Origin: Jeotgalibacillus proteolyticus
Lineage (GTDB): Bacteria > Bacillota > Bacilli > Bacillales > Jeotgalibacillaceae
Assembly: GCF_002926065.1 (NCBI RefSeq)
Contig: NZ_PREZ01000005.1
Coordinates: 186,001 to 250,000 of the forward strand
DNA: 64,000 nucleotides
Reading direction: 5' to 3'
A model generated the notes under the pieces. That model was given only the letters and a program-made list of their open reading frames with translations. It did not search any database and was not told where the DNA came from. The position numbers and the translations under genes are program-made. Position 1 is the first letter of the stretch. Every line of letters begins with the position of its first letter. This document shows positions 16,808-26,371 of the stretch, piece by piece.

Positions 16808-17449
16808 TTATGACTGCTTTTTTGCGTGAATCAGCCACACATAATCATTTAGCTGCGAAAACGATACAGCAAACCCTGCTTCCCTAAAAATGGCTTTCAT
16901 TTTCGGAAGGGTTGTATAATATTCACGCTTCAGATCTTCCAGAAGATGAATAAACCCCTGCTTTTCAACCTTCTTCCATTGAGCCAGACGCGCTTCGTCA
17001 CTGCTGAACATCGTATCGGCAAAGACTACCTGCCCATCCGGTGCTAATACTTTTGCATAATGCCGAGCAGCTTCGCTTTTTTCTTCATCGGTTAAATGAT
17101 GAAAGGCATAGGTGCTGACCACTGTATCAATGGGCTCCTCTGGCAAAGGAAAGCTTGTAAAGTCGCCATCTTCAATATTCACTTCCGGAAAACGCTCCTG
17201 CGTTCTTCCTCTCATTGCTGCATTTGGCTCAATGCCTAAAACAGATAATCCATTTGCTAAGAGTTTTTCTGTCAGGTTGCCTGTGCCTACGCCAAACTCG
17301 ACTGTAAAGCCTTTCGCTTCATCGGCAACCTTTTGTAATATATCATCGTAGCCGGCAAATACTTCGCGGTATTCCTCATCTTTGCCGCTTACGGAATCAT
17401 CGTAGCTGTCAATCCACTCATCAAAAATATCTACAAATTCACGACCCAC
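16808..17449 (-). CDS. yrrT: Class I SAM-dependent methyltransferase YrrT
   Basis: 213 residues from GTG 17449 (MGREFVDIFDEW). GGAG lies 10 bases upstream of this codon but only one base from the other GTG at 17458, which decides the start. SAM-binding motif VEFGVGTGNLTEKL is near residue 52. The same gene heads the methionine-to-cysteine operon of B. subtilis. Its methyl acceptor is not known. Confidence 0.88.
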   Translation of the reverse strand: MGREFVDIFDEWIDSYDDSVSGKDEEYREVFAGYDDILQKVADEAKGFTVEFGVGTGNLTEKLLANGLSVLGIEPNAAMRGRTQERFPEVNIEDGDFTSFPLPEEPIDTVVSTYAFHHLTDEEKSEAARHYAKVLAPDGQVVFADTMFSSDEARLAQWKKVEKQGFIHLLEDLKREYYTTLPKMKAIFREAGFAVSFSQLNDYVWLIHAKKQS

Positions 17450-17525
17450 TATAGGCACGCTCCATTCAAATTAAAGTATTCTTACCAATATACTCGGGAT
17501 AAGAAGGGTCGGTGCTTATTTTAGC

Positions 17526-17564
17526 AAAAAAAACAGACCCTGTCACTCTTTTTGCAAGGGTCTG
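17526..17564 (-). terminator. Intrinsic terminator downstream of the toroid-domain gene
   Basis: Minus strand: CAGACCCT, 15-base loop, AGGGTCTG, then eight T residues. Placed 20 bases after the stop codon of the 306-residue gene. Confidence 0.9.
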
Positions 17565-17584
17565 TCGTACTCAATATTTGCCAG

Positions 17585-18505
17585 TTAGTAAACCTTTGGA
17601 GGATGGCATGCCATTACGGTCAGGAAGCTGCACCATTCCTTTTTTGCCTGCTCCCATTCAATTGGATACTGGCCCCATTCCCAGGACGGCTCAAAGCAGC
17701 CGTCACTTGTCAGCTGTTCTGCCAGATAGTGGGCGTTTTCTTCCACAACTTCTTCAAGCTCGGGATAAAAAGGTGAGTCGGTTTGCTGAATTAATGAAAT
17801 CGGCTGAAGCCCGTAGCTAGACCATTCTTCTTTAGAGAGCGCGAAAATATCATGAAGGCTTTGTTCCATTTTTGAAAGGATTCTTGTTTTGATTTCCTCT
17901 TGATCAGTCAGCTGAGCTAAACGATAATAGCACTGGACTTCATGCATATCCCATTCATCCTGTATTTCGTCAAAGCGCTGCATGACGAGAGCTTCAGTCT
18001 TTTCAATAAGATCAGCGGGTACTGCTTCCCTGTAGTATTGAAAATAACCAAGAATTTCAGCAGCCGGATTTCCAGGCGTTTTTTCAAATCCGGTTTCACC
18101 TGTTTCCTCATTCACATTCCACCATGGCGCTCTTGGAACATGGTTAATGGTTACCGGGACGATTGGCCATCTTTGGTGGGTTTCATCGAAATGCTTGATT
18201 AAATAGCTAAGAGCCCGCTGAATCATTGGATGGTCTTCTTTAATTGGCAGCTGTGTCAGGTATTGCAGGGCAACGGTTGTGTTTAGTACAGAGGAGTCAA
18301 TTAGTCTGCTATCAGGTTCAAGGGCATGACCAAATCCTCCGTCTTGGTTTTGGTAGAGTTCGAGGCAGCGGACGACTTCTTCGTAAGATGCTTCTCCCTG
18401 GCGAAAGAGGTGAAAGGCGCGATCTACGGGTCTTGCTTCGCGCTGAATGAATAGGTTGATGGCGATGATCTGATTTTTTGACAGGTGTTTTGATAAGATG
18501 TTCAT
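17585..18505 (-). CDS. Hypothetical protein with prenyltransferase/terpene-cyclase-like alpha/alpha toroid
   Basis: 306 residues. The repeat motif QNQDGGFGHALEPD (about residues 52-65) and a second SDGCFEPSWEWGQYP resemble the QW/QDGG motifs of alpha/alpha-toroid proteins. No catalytic acid motif (DxDD) is visible, so the enzyme class is open. ATG 18505 is preceded by AAGGGAGGGATAAC. Single-gene unit whose upstream region holds the R6-R8 array. Confidence 0.7.
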   Translation of the reverse strand: MNILSKHLSKNQIIAINLFIQREARPVDRAFHLFRQGEASYEEVVRCLELYQNQDGGFGHALEPDSRLIDSSVLNTTVALQYLTQLPIKEDHPMIQRALSYLIKHFDETHQRWPIVPVTINHVPRAPWWNVNEETGETGFEKTPGNPAAEILGYFQYYREAVPADLIEKTEALVMQRFDEIQDEWDMHEVQCYYRLAQLTDQEEIKTRILSKMEQSLHDIFALSKEEWSSYGLQPISLIQQTDSPFYPELEEVVEENAHYLAEQLTSDGCFEPSWEWGQYPIEWEQAKKEWCSFLTVMACHPPKVY

Positions 18506-18649
18506 TGTTATCCCTCCCTTTTAAGTAGTTCGCTTGAGAAGGGGGAAATCCTTTTTTAATTGGGTGGAATGAGTATTTTACTTCGATTCAAGCTTGGGTT
18601 ACTTCTTCGAAATTAGGATGTGATGAGTGAATACCTTTTAATTTTGCGT

Positions 18650-18771
18650 GTTGATTTCCGCTGCAGGGGCATGCTTTCCGCGGGACGGGGCTTGAGCTAA
18701 CTTGCTGCTACAAGTGGATCTCAAGCTCCCGCTTCTTCCCGCAGGAGTCAGCCCCTTCCACTCCAATCAAC
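18650..18771 (+). repeat. Palindromic repeat R6
   Basis: 122 bp, GTTGATT/AATCAAC ends. Apex stem shortened to ACTTG-CTGCTA-CAAGT. First of three copies spaced exactly 188 bp. Confidence 0.93.
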
Positions 18772-18837
18772 CTCTGAGGAATTTATTTATTCCTTTAAAA
18801 GTAGAGTGTTAAGTGTAAATTCCTATTAACAGCGCGT

Positions 18838-18959
18838 GTTGATTTACACTGCAGGGGAACGCTTTCCGGGGAGCGGGGCTGAGCTAATTGGCTTCGCCAA
18901 TGGATCTCAGCCTCCCCGCTTCTTTCCCCTCGGAGTCGTCCCCTTCCGTTTCAATCAAC
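18838..18959 (+). repeat. Palindromic repeat R7 (compensated apex)
   Basis: 122 bp copy, 188 bp after R6. The apical arm is ATTGGC-TTC-GCCAAT instead of ACTTGC-TTC-GCAAGT: two base pairs changed with pairing kept. The next stem is also altered on both sides (CCGGGGAG with CTCCCC). Confidence 0.93.
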
Positions 18960-19025
18960 TTCTGAGGAATTTATTTATTCCTTTAAAAGTAGTGTGTTGA
19001 GTGTAAATCCCTATTAACAACGCGT

Positions 19026-19147
19026 GTTGATTTCCGCTTCAGGGGCATGCTTTCCGCGGGGAGGGGCTTGAGCTAACTTGCTAGCGCAAGTGGATCTCAA
19101 GCTCCCTCTTCTTCCCGCAGGAGTCAGCCTCTTCCGCTCCAATCAAC
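19026..19147 (+). repeat. Palindromic repeat R8
   Basis: 122 bp copy, 188 bp after R7. The spacer from R6 to R7 and that from R7 to R8 differ at only a few positions (GAGGAATTTATTTATTCCTT shared). Confidence 0.93.
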
Positions 19148-19204
19148 CTCTGAGGAATTTATTTATTCCTTTAAAAGTAGAGTGTTAAGTGTAAATTCCT
19201 ATTA

Positions 19205-19229
19205 ACCAGCGCGTGTTGATTTCCACTTA
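19205..19229 (+). repeat. Truncated start of a fourth repeat unit
   Basis: GCGCGTGTTGATTTCCACTT begins 189 bp after the start of R8, exactly where a fourth copy would start, and then breaks off into unrelated sequence. Confidence 0.75.
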
Positions 19230-19260
19230 TCTCTTTGATCAAAATAATAAATATTTCATA

Positions 19261-19302
19261 AAAAAATCAGCAATGAATCCCCTGTAAGGATTCATTGCTG
19301 AT
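19261..19302 (-). terminator. Intrinsic terminator of argS
   Basis: Stem ATCAGCAATGAATCC / GGATTCATTGCTGAT with a 7-base loop, followed on the minus strand by seven T residues, 6 bases after the argS stop. Confidence 0.95.
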
Positions 19303-19307
19303 GTGAA

Positions 19308-20978
19308 TTACATTTTCTCCGGTGCTTCTACGCCGATTAGTTTTAGTGCGTTTTCGAGTGTTTGGCGGACGGAGCGGATTAGCTGGAGGCGGGCCAGTGT
19401 GCGTTCCGGTTCTTCTGTGTCCAGTACTTTGTTTGCATTGTAAAAGCTGTGGAAGGCTGCAGCTGTTTCGTTAATATAGGTTGCTACTCTGTGAGGCGTG
19501 CGCAGTTGTGCGGAGTCGCTCACGAGCTGCGGGAAGTCGCCCAGCTTTTTCAGAAGATCAATTTCTTTTTCGGTGCCGATCAGGGAAAGGTCCGCTTCTG
19601 CTGAGAGATCAATGCCCTGTTCCTCTGCCTGACGCAGGATGCTGCAAATACGGGCGTGGGCGTATTGTGCGTAATAGACAGGATTTTCGTTTGATTGGGA
19701 CACGGCCAAATCAAGGTCAAAGTCCATATGGGAGTCGCCGCTTCGCATGGCAAAGAAGTAACGTACCGCATCAAGGCCAACTTCATCGACAAGCTCACGC
19801 ATCGTTACTGCTTTACCGGTACGCTTGCTCATTTTCATTTTTTCGCCGTCCTTGTAAAGCTGAACCATTTGGATAACGGCTACTTCAAGATCGTCCCGGT
19901 TATAGCCCAAAGCCTCAACCGCTGCTTTCATACGTGGGATGTAGCCGTGGTGGTCTGCTCCCCAAATATTGATTACTTTATTAAAGCCGCGCTCAAATTT
20001 ATCACGGTGATAAGCAAGGTCCGGTGTCAGATACGTATAAGAGCCGTCATTTTTAATCAGCACACGGTCTTTATCGTCCCCGAGCTCTGTTGAACGGAAC
20101 CAGGTTGCGCCGTCTTCTTCGTATACATGACCGCGCTCTTTTAATACGTTAAGCGCCTCTTCAATTTTACCGCTTTTGTATAATGACGTTTCTGAGAACC
20201 AGATATGGAATGGTACGCGGAAGGCTTCAAGGTCATCCTGAAGCTTTTTCAACTCGAATTTCAAACCGTATTCACGGAAAAAGTCGTAGCGTTCTTCATC
20301 AGTGGCATTAATATACTGATCGCCGAATTCCTCAGCGAGGGTATTGGCGATGCCAATAATATCAGCACCGTGGTAGCCGTCTTCGGGCATTTCTTTATCT
20401 TGGCCTAGAGCCTGAAAGTACCGGGCTTCTACTGAAAGAGCGAGATTGTGAATCTGGTTTCCGGCATCATTTATATAATACTCGCGTGTCACTTCGTAGC
20501 CTGCCTTTGTTAATACATTACACAGGGAGTCGCCTACTGCTGCTCCGCGGGCATGTCCTAAGTGAAGATCGCCTGTCGGGTTAGCTGAGACAAACTCAAC
20601 CTGCACCTTTTGGCCGGCTCCGACAGTCGTTTCTCCGTAAGTTGCTCCAGCTGACAGGATCGATGGAATCAGCTCCGTCAAATAGGCATTGTCCATATAG
20701 AAATTAATAAAGCCCGGCCCTGCAATATCGATTTTTTCGATAGAAGCCTTTGTTGCATCAAAGTTTTCTACAATTCCTTCAGCTATTGCACGGGGTGCTT
20801 TTTTAGCGATTCTAGCAAGCTGCATAGCCATATTGGTAGAAAAATCACCGTTTACCTTGTCCTTTGGCGTTTCAAGTACTACCTCCGGAATCTGGTCTTC
20901 TGAGGCAAGACCGGCTTTTACGACCGCGGCTTTAATTTCCTTTTTCACGTTTTCCTGTACATTCATCACAATTGTCAT
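19308..20978 (-). CDS. argS: Arginyl-tRNA synthetase ArgS
   Basis: 556 residues, class I synthetase that charges tRNA-Arg. HIGH-type motif [14 protein letters not shown] (about residue 128), KMSKS-type motif [13 protein letters not shown] (about residue 375), N-terminal Arg-S additional domain and C-terminal DALR anticodon domain. GGAGGTAACACC precedes ATG 20978. It overlaps the ywiB stop by 4 bases, giving the same ywiB-argS pair as in B. subtilis. Confidence 0.97.
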   Translation of the reverse strand: MTIVMNVQENVKKEIKAAVVKAGLASEDQIPEVVLETPKDKVNGDFSTNMAMQLARIAKKAPRAIAEGIVENFDATKASIEKIDIAGPGFINFYMDNAYLTELIPSILSAGATYGETTVGAGQKVQVEFVSANPTGDLHLGHARGAAVGDSLCNVLTKAGYEVTREYYINDAGNQIHNLALSVEARYFQALGQDKEMPEDGYHGADIIGIANTLAEEFGDQYINATDEERYDFFREYGLKFELKKLQDDLEAFRVPFHIWFSETSLYKSGKIEEALNVLKERGHVYEEDGATWFRSTELGDDKDRVLIKNDGSYTYLTPDLAYHRDKFERGFNKVINIWGADHHGYIPRMKAAVEALGYNRDDLEVAVIQMVQLYKDGEKMKMSKRTGKAVTMRELVDEVGLDAVRYFFAMRSGDSHMDFDLDLAVSQSNENPVYYAQYAHARICSILRQAEEQGIDLSAEADLSLIGTEKEIDLLKKLGDFPQLVSDSAQLRTPHRVATYINETAAAFHSFYNANKVLDTEEPERTLARLQLIRSVRQTLENALKLIGVEAPEKM

Positions 20979-21409
20979 CGTGGTGTTACCTCCTTATAAT
21001 CAATCGTCATTGTATAGTTTCCAACCGGACTCCCGGCCATTTCGAGGTTATAGTTTACATAAAAGCGTCCAGGCTTTTCCTGAGGGATTCTGTGGGTATA
21101 TTTCTTTGTTTCGGTAATGAGCGAAAGAGTGCCATATTCACTGTCATAGGAGCTCATCATACTCTCCCCGTCCCGAAATGCCAGCCTCATTTTCAACGCT
21201 CCGCTTCTGAGAATAACAGCCTGGTGCTCTTCCATTTTTATAATGGTGCGAACCGTTCCGGCCTCTTGCGTTTCTTCATATTTTAAATAATCTATATTAT
21301 TTTTTGTAATCCATTCGCCAGTAGAAGTAAGTGTGAACTCTTCTTTTGTGCCGTCTGCCTGTGAAATGACGGTGTTTAATTGGATACTTACTGGAGTTGA
21401 GTTTTCCAC
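20975..21409 (-). CDS. ywiB: DUF1934 family protein YwiB
   Basis: 144 residues, close to the family length. The start is taken as GTG 21409 because AAAGGAG lies 8 bases upstream. The frame is open 21 bases further to a TTG without such a site. Lipocalin-like beta-barrel family of unknown function, seen here by the conserved LTLMTE-like segment [17 protein letters not shown]. Nearly always found next to argS in Bacillales. Confidence 0.85.
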   Translation of the reverse strand: MENSTPVSIQLNTVISQADGTKEEFTLTSTGEWITKNNIDYLKYEETQEAGTVRTIIKMEEHQAVILRSGALKMRLAFRDGESMMSSYDSEYGTLSLITETKKYTHRIPQEKPGRFYVNYNLEMAGSPVGNYTMTIDYKEVTPR

Positions 21410-21525
21410 TTTTTTCACTCCTTTAATCAAGCCTTATGTAGGGTAACGCTTCAGCGCTTTAAACTCTTTTTTTCTAACCTTTCCATTATAAGAATGTTTT
21501 ATATGAAATGCAATCGGCTCAACAC

Positions 21526-21552
21526 AAAAACTGCCGGATATGCACCCGGCAG
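21526..21552 (-). terminator. Intrinsic terminator of speE-speB
   Basis: Minus strand CTGCCGG/CCGGCAG hairpin followed by TTTTTG, 10 bases after the speB stop. Confidence 0.85.
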
Positions 21553-21562
21553 CATCGTTTTC

Positions 21563-22435
21563 TTATTTTACCCAGCCGAGAAGCATTTCACGCAAAAGCT
21601 TGCTTGCTGTGTTTGCTGTCTGTTCGGAAGAATCGTAAATCGGAGCGACCTCTACAAGGTCAGCACCAACAACATGTACATTTGAACCGGCAATGGCATG
21701 AATGGAGGCTAAAAGCTCGCGGGACGTAATGCCGCCAGCATCCACCGTGCCTGTCCCTGGGGCATGCGCCGGATCTAACACATCAATATCAATGGTTACA
21801 TACACCGGACGCCCTGCAAGAGTCGGCAGAATTTCTTTAAGCGGCTCAAGCACTTCAAACTTTGAGATGTGCATGCCGTTTTCCTTTGCCCACTCAAATT
21901 CCTCCTTCATACCCGAACGGATGCCAAACGAATACACATTTTTCGGCCCGATATGCTCAGCAATTTTACGGATCGGTGTTGAATGAGAAAGCTCTTCGCC
22001 TTCATAATCTGTCCGAAGATCTGTATGAGCGTCCATATGAATGATCGCAAGGTCCGGATATTTTTTGGCTACAGCCTTCATCACCGGCCATGATACAAGA
22101 TGCTCCCCGCCCATTCCAAGCGGAAATTTATTATCCTTCATCAGGCTGTCGATATACTCTTCAATTAAGTCGATGCTTTTGTATGGATTTCCAAATGGCA
22201 ATGGAATATCTCCCGCATCAAAATACTTAACATCCTCAAGCTCCCGGTCAAGGTAAGGGCTGTATTCCTCAAGACCGATGGACACCTCGCGGATGCGGGA
22301 TGGGCCGAATCTTGAGCCCGGGCGGTAGCTGACCGTCCAGTCCATCGGCATGCCGTACAATACTGCCTGTGCATCCTCATAGCTCGGATGGCTTTTAATA
22401 AACACATTTCCTGAGTAAGCTTCATCAAAACGCAT
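21563..22435 (-). CDS. speB: Agmatinase SpeB
   Basis: 290 residues, arginase/ureohydrolase family. Manganese-binding motifs GGEHLVSWPV, IIHMDAHTDLR and TIDIDVLDPAHAPGTGT are intact. It hydrolyses agmatine to putrescine and urea, and putrescine is the substrate of SpeE, encoded 11 bases upstream. GGAGGCAACACT precedes ATG 22435. Confidence 0.96.
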   Translation of the reverse strand: MRFDEAYSGNVFIKSHPSYEDAQAVLYGMPMDWTVSYRPGSRFGPSRIREVSIGLEEYSPYLDRELEDVKYFDAGDIPLPFGNPYKSIDLIEEYIDSLMKDNKFPLGMGGEHLVSWPVMKAVAKKYPDLAIIHMDAHTDLRTDYEGEELSHSTPIRKIAEHIGPKNVYSFGIRSGMKEEFEWAKENGMHISKFEVLEPLKEILPTLAGRPVYVTIDIDVLDPAHAPGTGTVDAGGITSRELLASIHAIAGSNVHVVGADLVEVAPIYDSSEQTANTASKLLREMLLGWVK

Positions 22436-22446
22436 AGTGTTGCCTC

Positions 22447-23277
22447 CTATTCCGTTAAGTCTTTCACGAATTTCGGAAGAACAAAGGCTGCGTTATGAAG
22501 CTCTTTTGTATAGTATTTCGTCTCAATATCATGGAAGCGTTCTTCTTCAACCTTCAATGGATCATGCTTTTTTGAGCCAAGTGTGAATGCCCAAAGTCCG
22601 CTTGGATAAGTTGGGATGTTGGCTGTGTAAAGACGCGTAATCGGGAAAATTTCCTTAACGTCGCTCATCACCTGCTTAATTAGGTCACCTTTAAACCAAG
22701 GGTTGTCTGACTGTGCAACAAAGATTCCATCTTCTTTAAGCGCCTTTGAAATGCCTGAGTAAAAGCCTTTTGTAAACAGATTGACTGCAGGGCCAACAGG
22801 CTCAGTTGAATCAACCATAATGACGTCATATACGTTTTCGCTTTCAGCAATATGCATGAAGCCATCACCAACGATTACTTCTACCCGCTCGTTTTCAAGC
22901 TCTCCTGCAATTTCAGGAAGGTATTTTTTTGAGTACTCGATTACCTTGCCGTCGATTTCAACGAGCGTGGCTTTTTTAACAGACGGATGCTTGAGTACTT
23001 CACGAATCACTCCTCCGTCTCCTCCCCCTACTACGAGGACATTCTCAGGTTTTGGATGAGTGAAAAGCGGCACATGCGCCACCATTTCGTGATAAACAAA
23101 TTCATCGCGCTGTGAGGTCATGACCATGCCATCAAGGAAAAGCATATTTCCCCATTCAGCGGTTTCAGCCATTTCAAGATGCTGAAAATCTGTTGTTTCT
23201 GTATGAAGCGTTTTATTAATCTTCATTGTAATCCCAAAGTTCTCTGTCTGCTTTTCTGTAAACCAAAGTCCAGCCAT
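22447..23277 (-). CDS. speE: Spermidine synthase SpeE
   Basis: 276 residues from ATG 23277 ([10 protein letters not shown]), the length of the B. subtilis enzyme. AAAGGAG is 8 bases upstream. The ATG 6 bases earlier is too close to it. The SAM-type fold shows [18 protein letters not shown] and the active-site DSTEPVGPA motif. It transfers aminopropyl from decarboxylated SAM to putrescine. Confidence 0.96.
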   Translation of the reverse strand: MAGLWFTEKQTENFGITMKINKTLHTETTDFQHLEMAETAEWGNMLFLDGMVMTSQRDEFVYHEMVAHVPLFTHPKPENVLVVGGGDGGVIREVLKHPSVKKATLVEIDGKVIEYSKKYLPEIAGELENERVEVIVGDGFMHIAESENVYDVIMVDSTEPVGPAVNLFTKGFYSGISKALKEDGIFVAQSDNPWFKGDLIKQVMSDVKEIFPITRLYTANIPTYPSGLWAFTLGSKKHDPLKVEEERFHDIETKYYTKELHNAAFVLPKFVKDLTE

Positions 23278-23496
23278 ATTCATTTCTCCTTTATTGAAAC
23301 TATAGTTGAATGTTTATCGTCATTATTAAGAGCAGCTTTATGAGTTGTTTTCCACACTAACAAAATAAAAAACGCACATGACAAAATTATAGAGATAAAC
23401 AGCAGAAATACAAGAGATATATAAGAAAAAATAAAGGGATTTTTTTCTGCTTGTAAATAGGCTGCAGCTGAGAGAACACCTCCCTGCAGGCAGAGC

Positions 23497-23526
23497 GTTT
23501 AAAAATGGTTTAATCCGCTCATACTA
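23497..23526 (+). promoter_or_regulatory. Sigma-F/sigma-G-like sporulation promoter for pbpG
   Basis: GTTTA (23497-23501), 15-base spacer, GCTCATACTA (23517-23526), 33 bases before the start codon. This fits the forespore consensus GYATA-N15-GGnnAnACTA with two mismatches. B. subtilis pbpG is known to depend on sigma-F, which supports the reading. Confidence 0.55.
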
Positions 23527-23559
23527 ACCATTAAAAGACAACTGGGAGTTGGAACGGAA

Positions 23560-25638
23560 ATGGGAAGAATCGAAAGGAGAAAGCACCGCAAATGGACGCG
23601 GGCGCTTCGCTACAGTTTACTGTCTATCATTCTGATTATCGGCGTCTTTACCTTCATGACCGTCGGGCTGTACTTTTACGCTAAGACAACGGGTCCTCCT
23701 TCTGTTGCCGTCAGCCAATCAAACCTGATTTACTCGATTGAGGACAAGCCAATTGGCGAACGGAACTTTGGAGAAAAAAGATATTGGCAGTCTCTAGAAA
23801 ACATTGCTCCTGATGTGATTGATGCGACGATCGCCATTGAGGACAGAAAATTTTATAAACACAGCGGCTTTGACTATAAGAGGATTGCCGGGGCGATTGT
23901 GGCGGATGTAAAAGCCATGGCAAAGGTTCAAGGAGCGAGTACGATTTCCCAGCAATACGCACGAAATCTTCATCTGTCCCATGAGAAAACCTGGACAAGA
24001 AAATTTAACGAGGCTTTATACACCGTACGACTTGAATGGAATTATGATAAAGATAAAATTTTAGAAGGCTACTTAAATACGATTTATTATGGCCACGGTG
24101 CTTATGGAATTGAAGCCGCGAGCCAGTTTTATTTCGGTATACCGGCGAAGGAGCTTACACTTGCACAGGCAGCCATGCTTGCCGGTGTGCCTAAATCACC
24201 GTCCGGCTATTCACCTGTTGATCATTTTGAAAAAGCAAAGGAAAGACAGGAGCTTATTTTAAGTGAAATGGTCAAGAATGGCGTAATTTCTCAGGCGGAT
24301 GAATCAAGAGCGATAAGTGAGAAGCTTGAAATTGCAGCCACTCATCCTCATACGGCAGAGGATATTGCTCCTTATTTTCAGGATGCCGTCTGGGCTGAGC
24401 TGGAAGGAAAGCTTGGGCTTGAGCCGCATTATTTAAAATACGGCGGCTTAAAAATCTACACAACACTTGACCCGAAAAAGCAAAAAATTGCTGAAGAAGT
24501 AATGGCTGAGGTTGTTCCTGAGACGTCAGATATTGAGGTGGGATTTGCTGCATTAAATCCTTCCAATGGGTACGTGGAAGCGCTGATTGGGGGACGTGAT
24601 TATGAAGCAAGCCCCTTTAACCGCATGACGCAGGCTGTGCGCCAGCCGGGATCCACGTTAAAGCCCATCCTCTATACTGCAGCATTGGAGCATGGATTCA
24701 CCCCGGCGACAACGATGGTCAGCGAGCAAACGACTTTTTCCTATGATAATGGCAGAGGTGAATATTCACCGGAAAACTTTAACCATAAGTTTGCCAATGA
24801 TGCGATTACACTCGCTCAGGCAATCGCGATTTCAGATAATATCTTTGCTGTAAAGACCCATCAGTTTTTAGGGGAAAAGACACTTGGAGAAATCGGCAAA
24901 AGATTTGGTTTAACGACTAAAATTGACCACCGCCCGGCCGCAGCTCTTGGAACCTCTGAGGTTGTTCCGATCCAGATGGTTAATTCCTATAATCTGTTTG
25001 CTAACGGAGGCAACCGTACAGAGCCTGTACTCGTTAGACGGGTGGAAACCTCTGATGGAAAAGTGATCTATGAGAATAAGGAAAAGCCCGTTAATGTTGT
25101 AGACCCAAAGATTGCGTTTGTCATGGCACATATGCTTACAGGAACCTTTGATCCCGCTCTTAACGATTATTCAACCGTTACAGGGATTACACTTCTAAAT
25201 GAAAAAACACGGGAATACGGAGCAAAATCCGGCACGACTAATTCAGACCAGTGGATGATCGGCTTCTCCCCTTCTCTAACAGCTGGAATCTGGACGGGCT
25301 ATGATAATGGTCAGGAGATCACGTTAAGCGAGGATAAGGCGGTTTCTAAGCTGATGTGGATCCGCTTTATGGAAAGAGCGCTTGAAGGATCGAAAGAGGA
25401 ATGGCTCGTTCCGCCGGATGGAGTCGTTGCGGTCAATATGGATCCGCATACCGGTATGCTTTCTTCCGATCAGTGCGAGGGTGAACGAACCGCTTATTTT
25501 GTGAACAAAACAGAGCCTATTGAGGCATGCTCAGGCGACGTTGATTTTGAACCGCCCGGCGAACCGGTTATGACTCCCCCTGAAGAGCCTGAAGAGATTG
25601 ATTCAGAAGGCGGCAGATGGCTGGACCGCTGGTTTTAA
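23560..25638 (+). CDS. pbpG: Class A penicillin-binding protein PbpG (PBP2d-like)
   Basis: 692 residues. One N-terminal membrane span (residues 17-41). GT51 transglycosylase with catalytic Glu94 in EDRKFYKHSGFD and STISQQYARN. Transpeptidase with S365TLK, SDN (about 426) and KSGTTN (about 555). The C-terminus is acidic and proline-rich. It polymerises and cross-links peptidoglycan. In B. subtilis the orthologue next to speE works in spore cortex/germ-cell-wall synthesis, consistent with the sporulation-type promoter. Confidence 0.93.
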   Translation: MGRIERRKHRKWTRALRYSLLSIILIIGVFTFMTVGLYFYAKTTGPPSVAVSQSNLIYSIEDKPIGERNFGEKRYWQSLENIAPDVIDATIAIEDRKFYKHSGFDYKRIAGAIVADVKAMAKVQGASTISQQYARNLHLSHEKTWTRKFNEALYTVRLEWNYDKDKILEGYLNTIYYGHGAYGIEAASQFYFGIPAKELTLAQAAMLAGVPKSPSGYSPVDHFEKAKERQELILSEMVKNGVISQADESRAISEKLEIAATHPHTAEDIAPYFQDAVWAELEGKLGLEPHYLKYGGLKIYTTLDPKKQKIAEEVMAEVVPETSDIEVGFAALNPSNGYVEALIGGRDYEASPFNRMTQAVRQPGSTLKPILYTAALEHGFTPATTMVSEQTTFSYDNGRGEYSPENFNHKFANDAITLAQAIAISDNIFAVKTHQFLGEKTLGEIGKRFGLTTKIDHRPAAALGTSEVVPIQMVNSYNLFANGGNRTEPVLVRRVETSDGKVIYENKEKPVNVVDPKIAFVMAHMLTGTFDPALNDYSTVTGITLLNEKTREYGAKSGTTNSDQWMIGFSPSLTAGIWTGYDNGQEITLSEDKAVSKLMWIRFMERALEGSKEEWLVPPDGVVAVNMDPHTGMLSSDQCEGERTAYFVNKTEPIEACSGDVDFEPPGEPVMTPPEEPEEIDSEGGRWLDRWF

Positions 25639-25683
25639 TTAAGCGGCTTTAATTTAAAAAATGCACCTACTTCATACAATAAT

Positions 25684-25719
25684 AAAAAGCCCCGAGGTGT
25701 GCGGCCTCGGGGCTTTTTT
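25684..25719. terminator. Bidirectional terminator between pbpG and ywhD
   Basis: AAAAAGCCCCGAGG, 7-base loop, CCTCGGGGCTTTTTT between convergent genes. Confidence 0.95.
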
Positions 25720-25836
25720 GTCCTAGTTACACATTTATGCAACTGTAATAGTAGTGTACTCCGTTTCGACAAATTGAGCAATATTGGATGACAAGTTTAC
25801 GCAAAACTTCACAATTTGTTCACGCTTTAACTTATA

Positions 25837-26352
25837 TTAGTTAACTGTGTCTAAAGCCTCATGCAAAGCAGACTCAGAGTGCTTCCACATGTCCTCATTA
25901 TGGTTTTTCAAAAAGGCTGCAAGAATCCCTTTTGACTTATCATCCATTTTATCAACGACGATTTTTCGCTTCATTGATTTATCCATTAAATTCACGTGCT
26001 CAGGCAGCAGCTTATAGCCTCTTCTTTTCTCGCGGTTAACCACCATTTCACAGGCGGTTACCCCTGCATAATAAGGTCCTTCAGGCTTGCGGTCAATTGT
26101 TACCCAGACTAGCCAGTACGGCTTGCCCCCAGCAGAATCCTCGCGATTTTGCGTAAACTTGACTCCTTTTTCCGCTTTTGACCGCGCATGCATTGCGCCA
26201 ATATCAATTTCAGCCTCTCCCTCATCTACATCGATAATGACAGGGGAAACATTATCAAGGCTGAGAGCCCCTATTCCAAATCCTCCGTGACCGTCAGTCG
26301 GATCACTTTTAATAATATTAAACCCTATATTTTTCTTCTTTTTTTCAGTCAA
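25837..26352 (-). CDS. ywhD: YwhD family protein
   Basis: 171 residues (B. subtilis YwhD 172). Starts at TTG 26352 behind GGAGTGAAGG. Conserved-hypothetical family, soluble, with an N-terminal basic tract (KKKKNIGFNIIKSD) and a GGFGIGALSLDNVSPVIID motif. Co-transcribed with ywhC, as in B. subtilis. Function unknown. Confidence 0.88.
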   Translation of the reverse strand: MTEKKKKNIGFNIIKSDPTDGHGGFGIGALSLDNVSPVIIDVDEGEAEIDIGAMHARSKAEKGVKFTQNREDSAGGKPYWLVWVTIDRKPEGPYYAGVTACEMVVNREKRRGYKLLPEHVNLMDKSMKRKIVVDKMDDKSKGILAAFLKNHNEDMWKHSESALHEALDTVN

Positions 26353-26371
26353 ATTCCTTCACTCCTATTCC

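Larger units (their letters stand above)
18506..19260. other. Gene-free interval with the 188-bp tandem array
   Basis: Apart from repeats R6-R8, their spacers and one truncated repeat start, I see no gene or RNA signal. Confidence 0.7.

Noticed and set aside
17450-17520. Possible S-box or T-box leader before the yrrT operon
   Set aside because: The leader is too short and lacks the conserved boxes. At most a promoter is present.
10887-19147. Regular repeats and spacers could be read as CRISPR arrays
   Set aside because: Repeats are about 122 bp and palindromic, spacers are nearly identical to each other, and no cas gene is present. This is a tandem-duplicated palindrome and not CRISPR.
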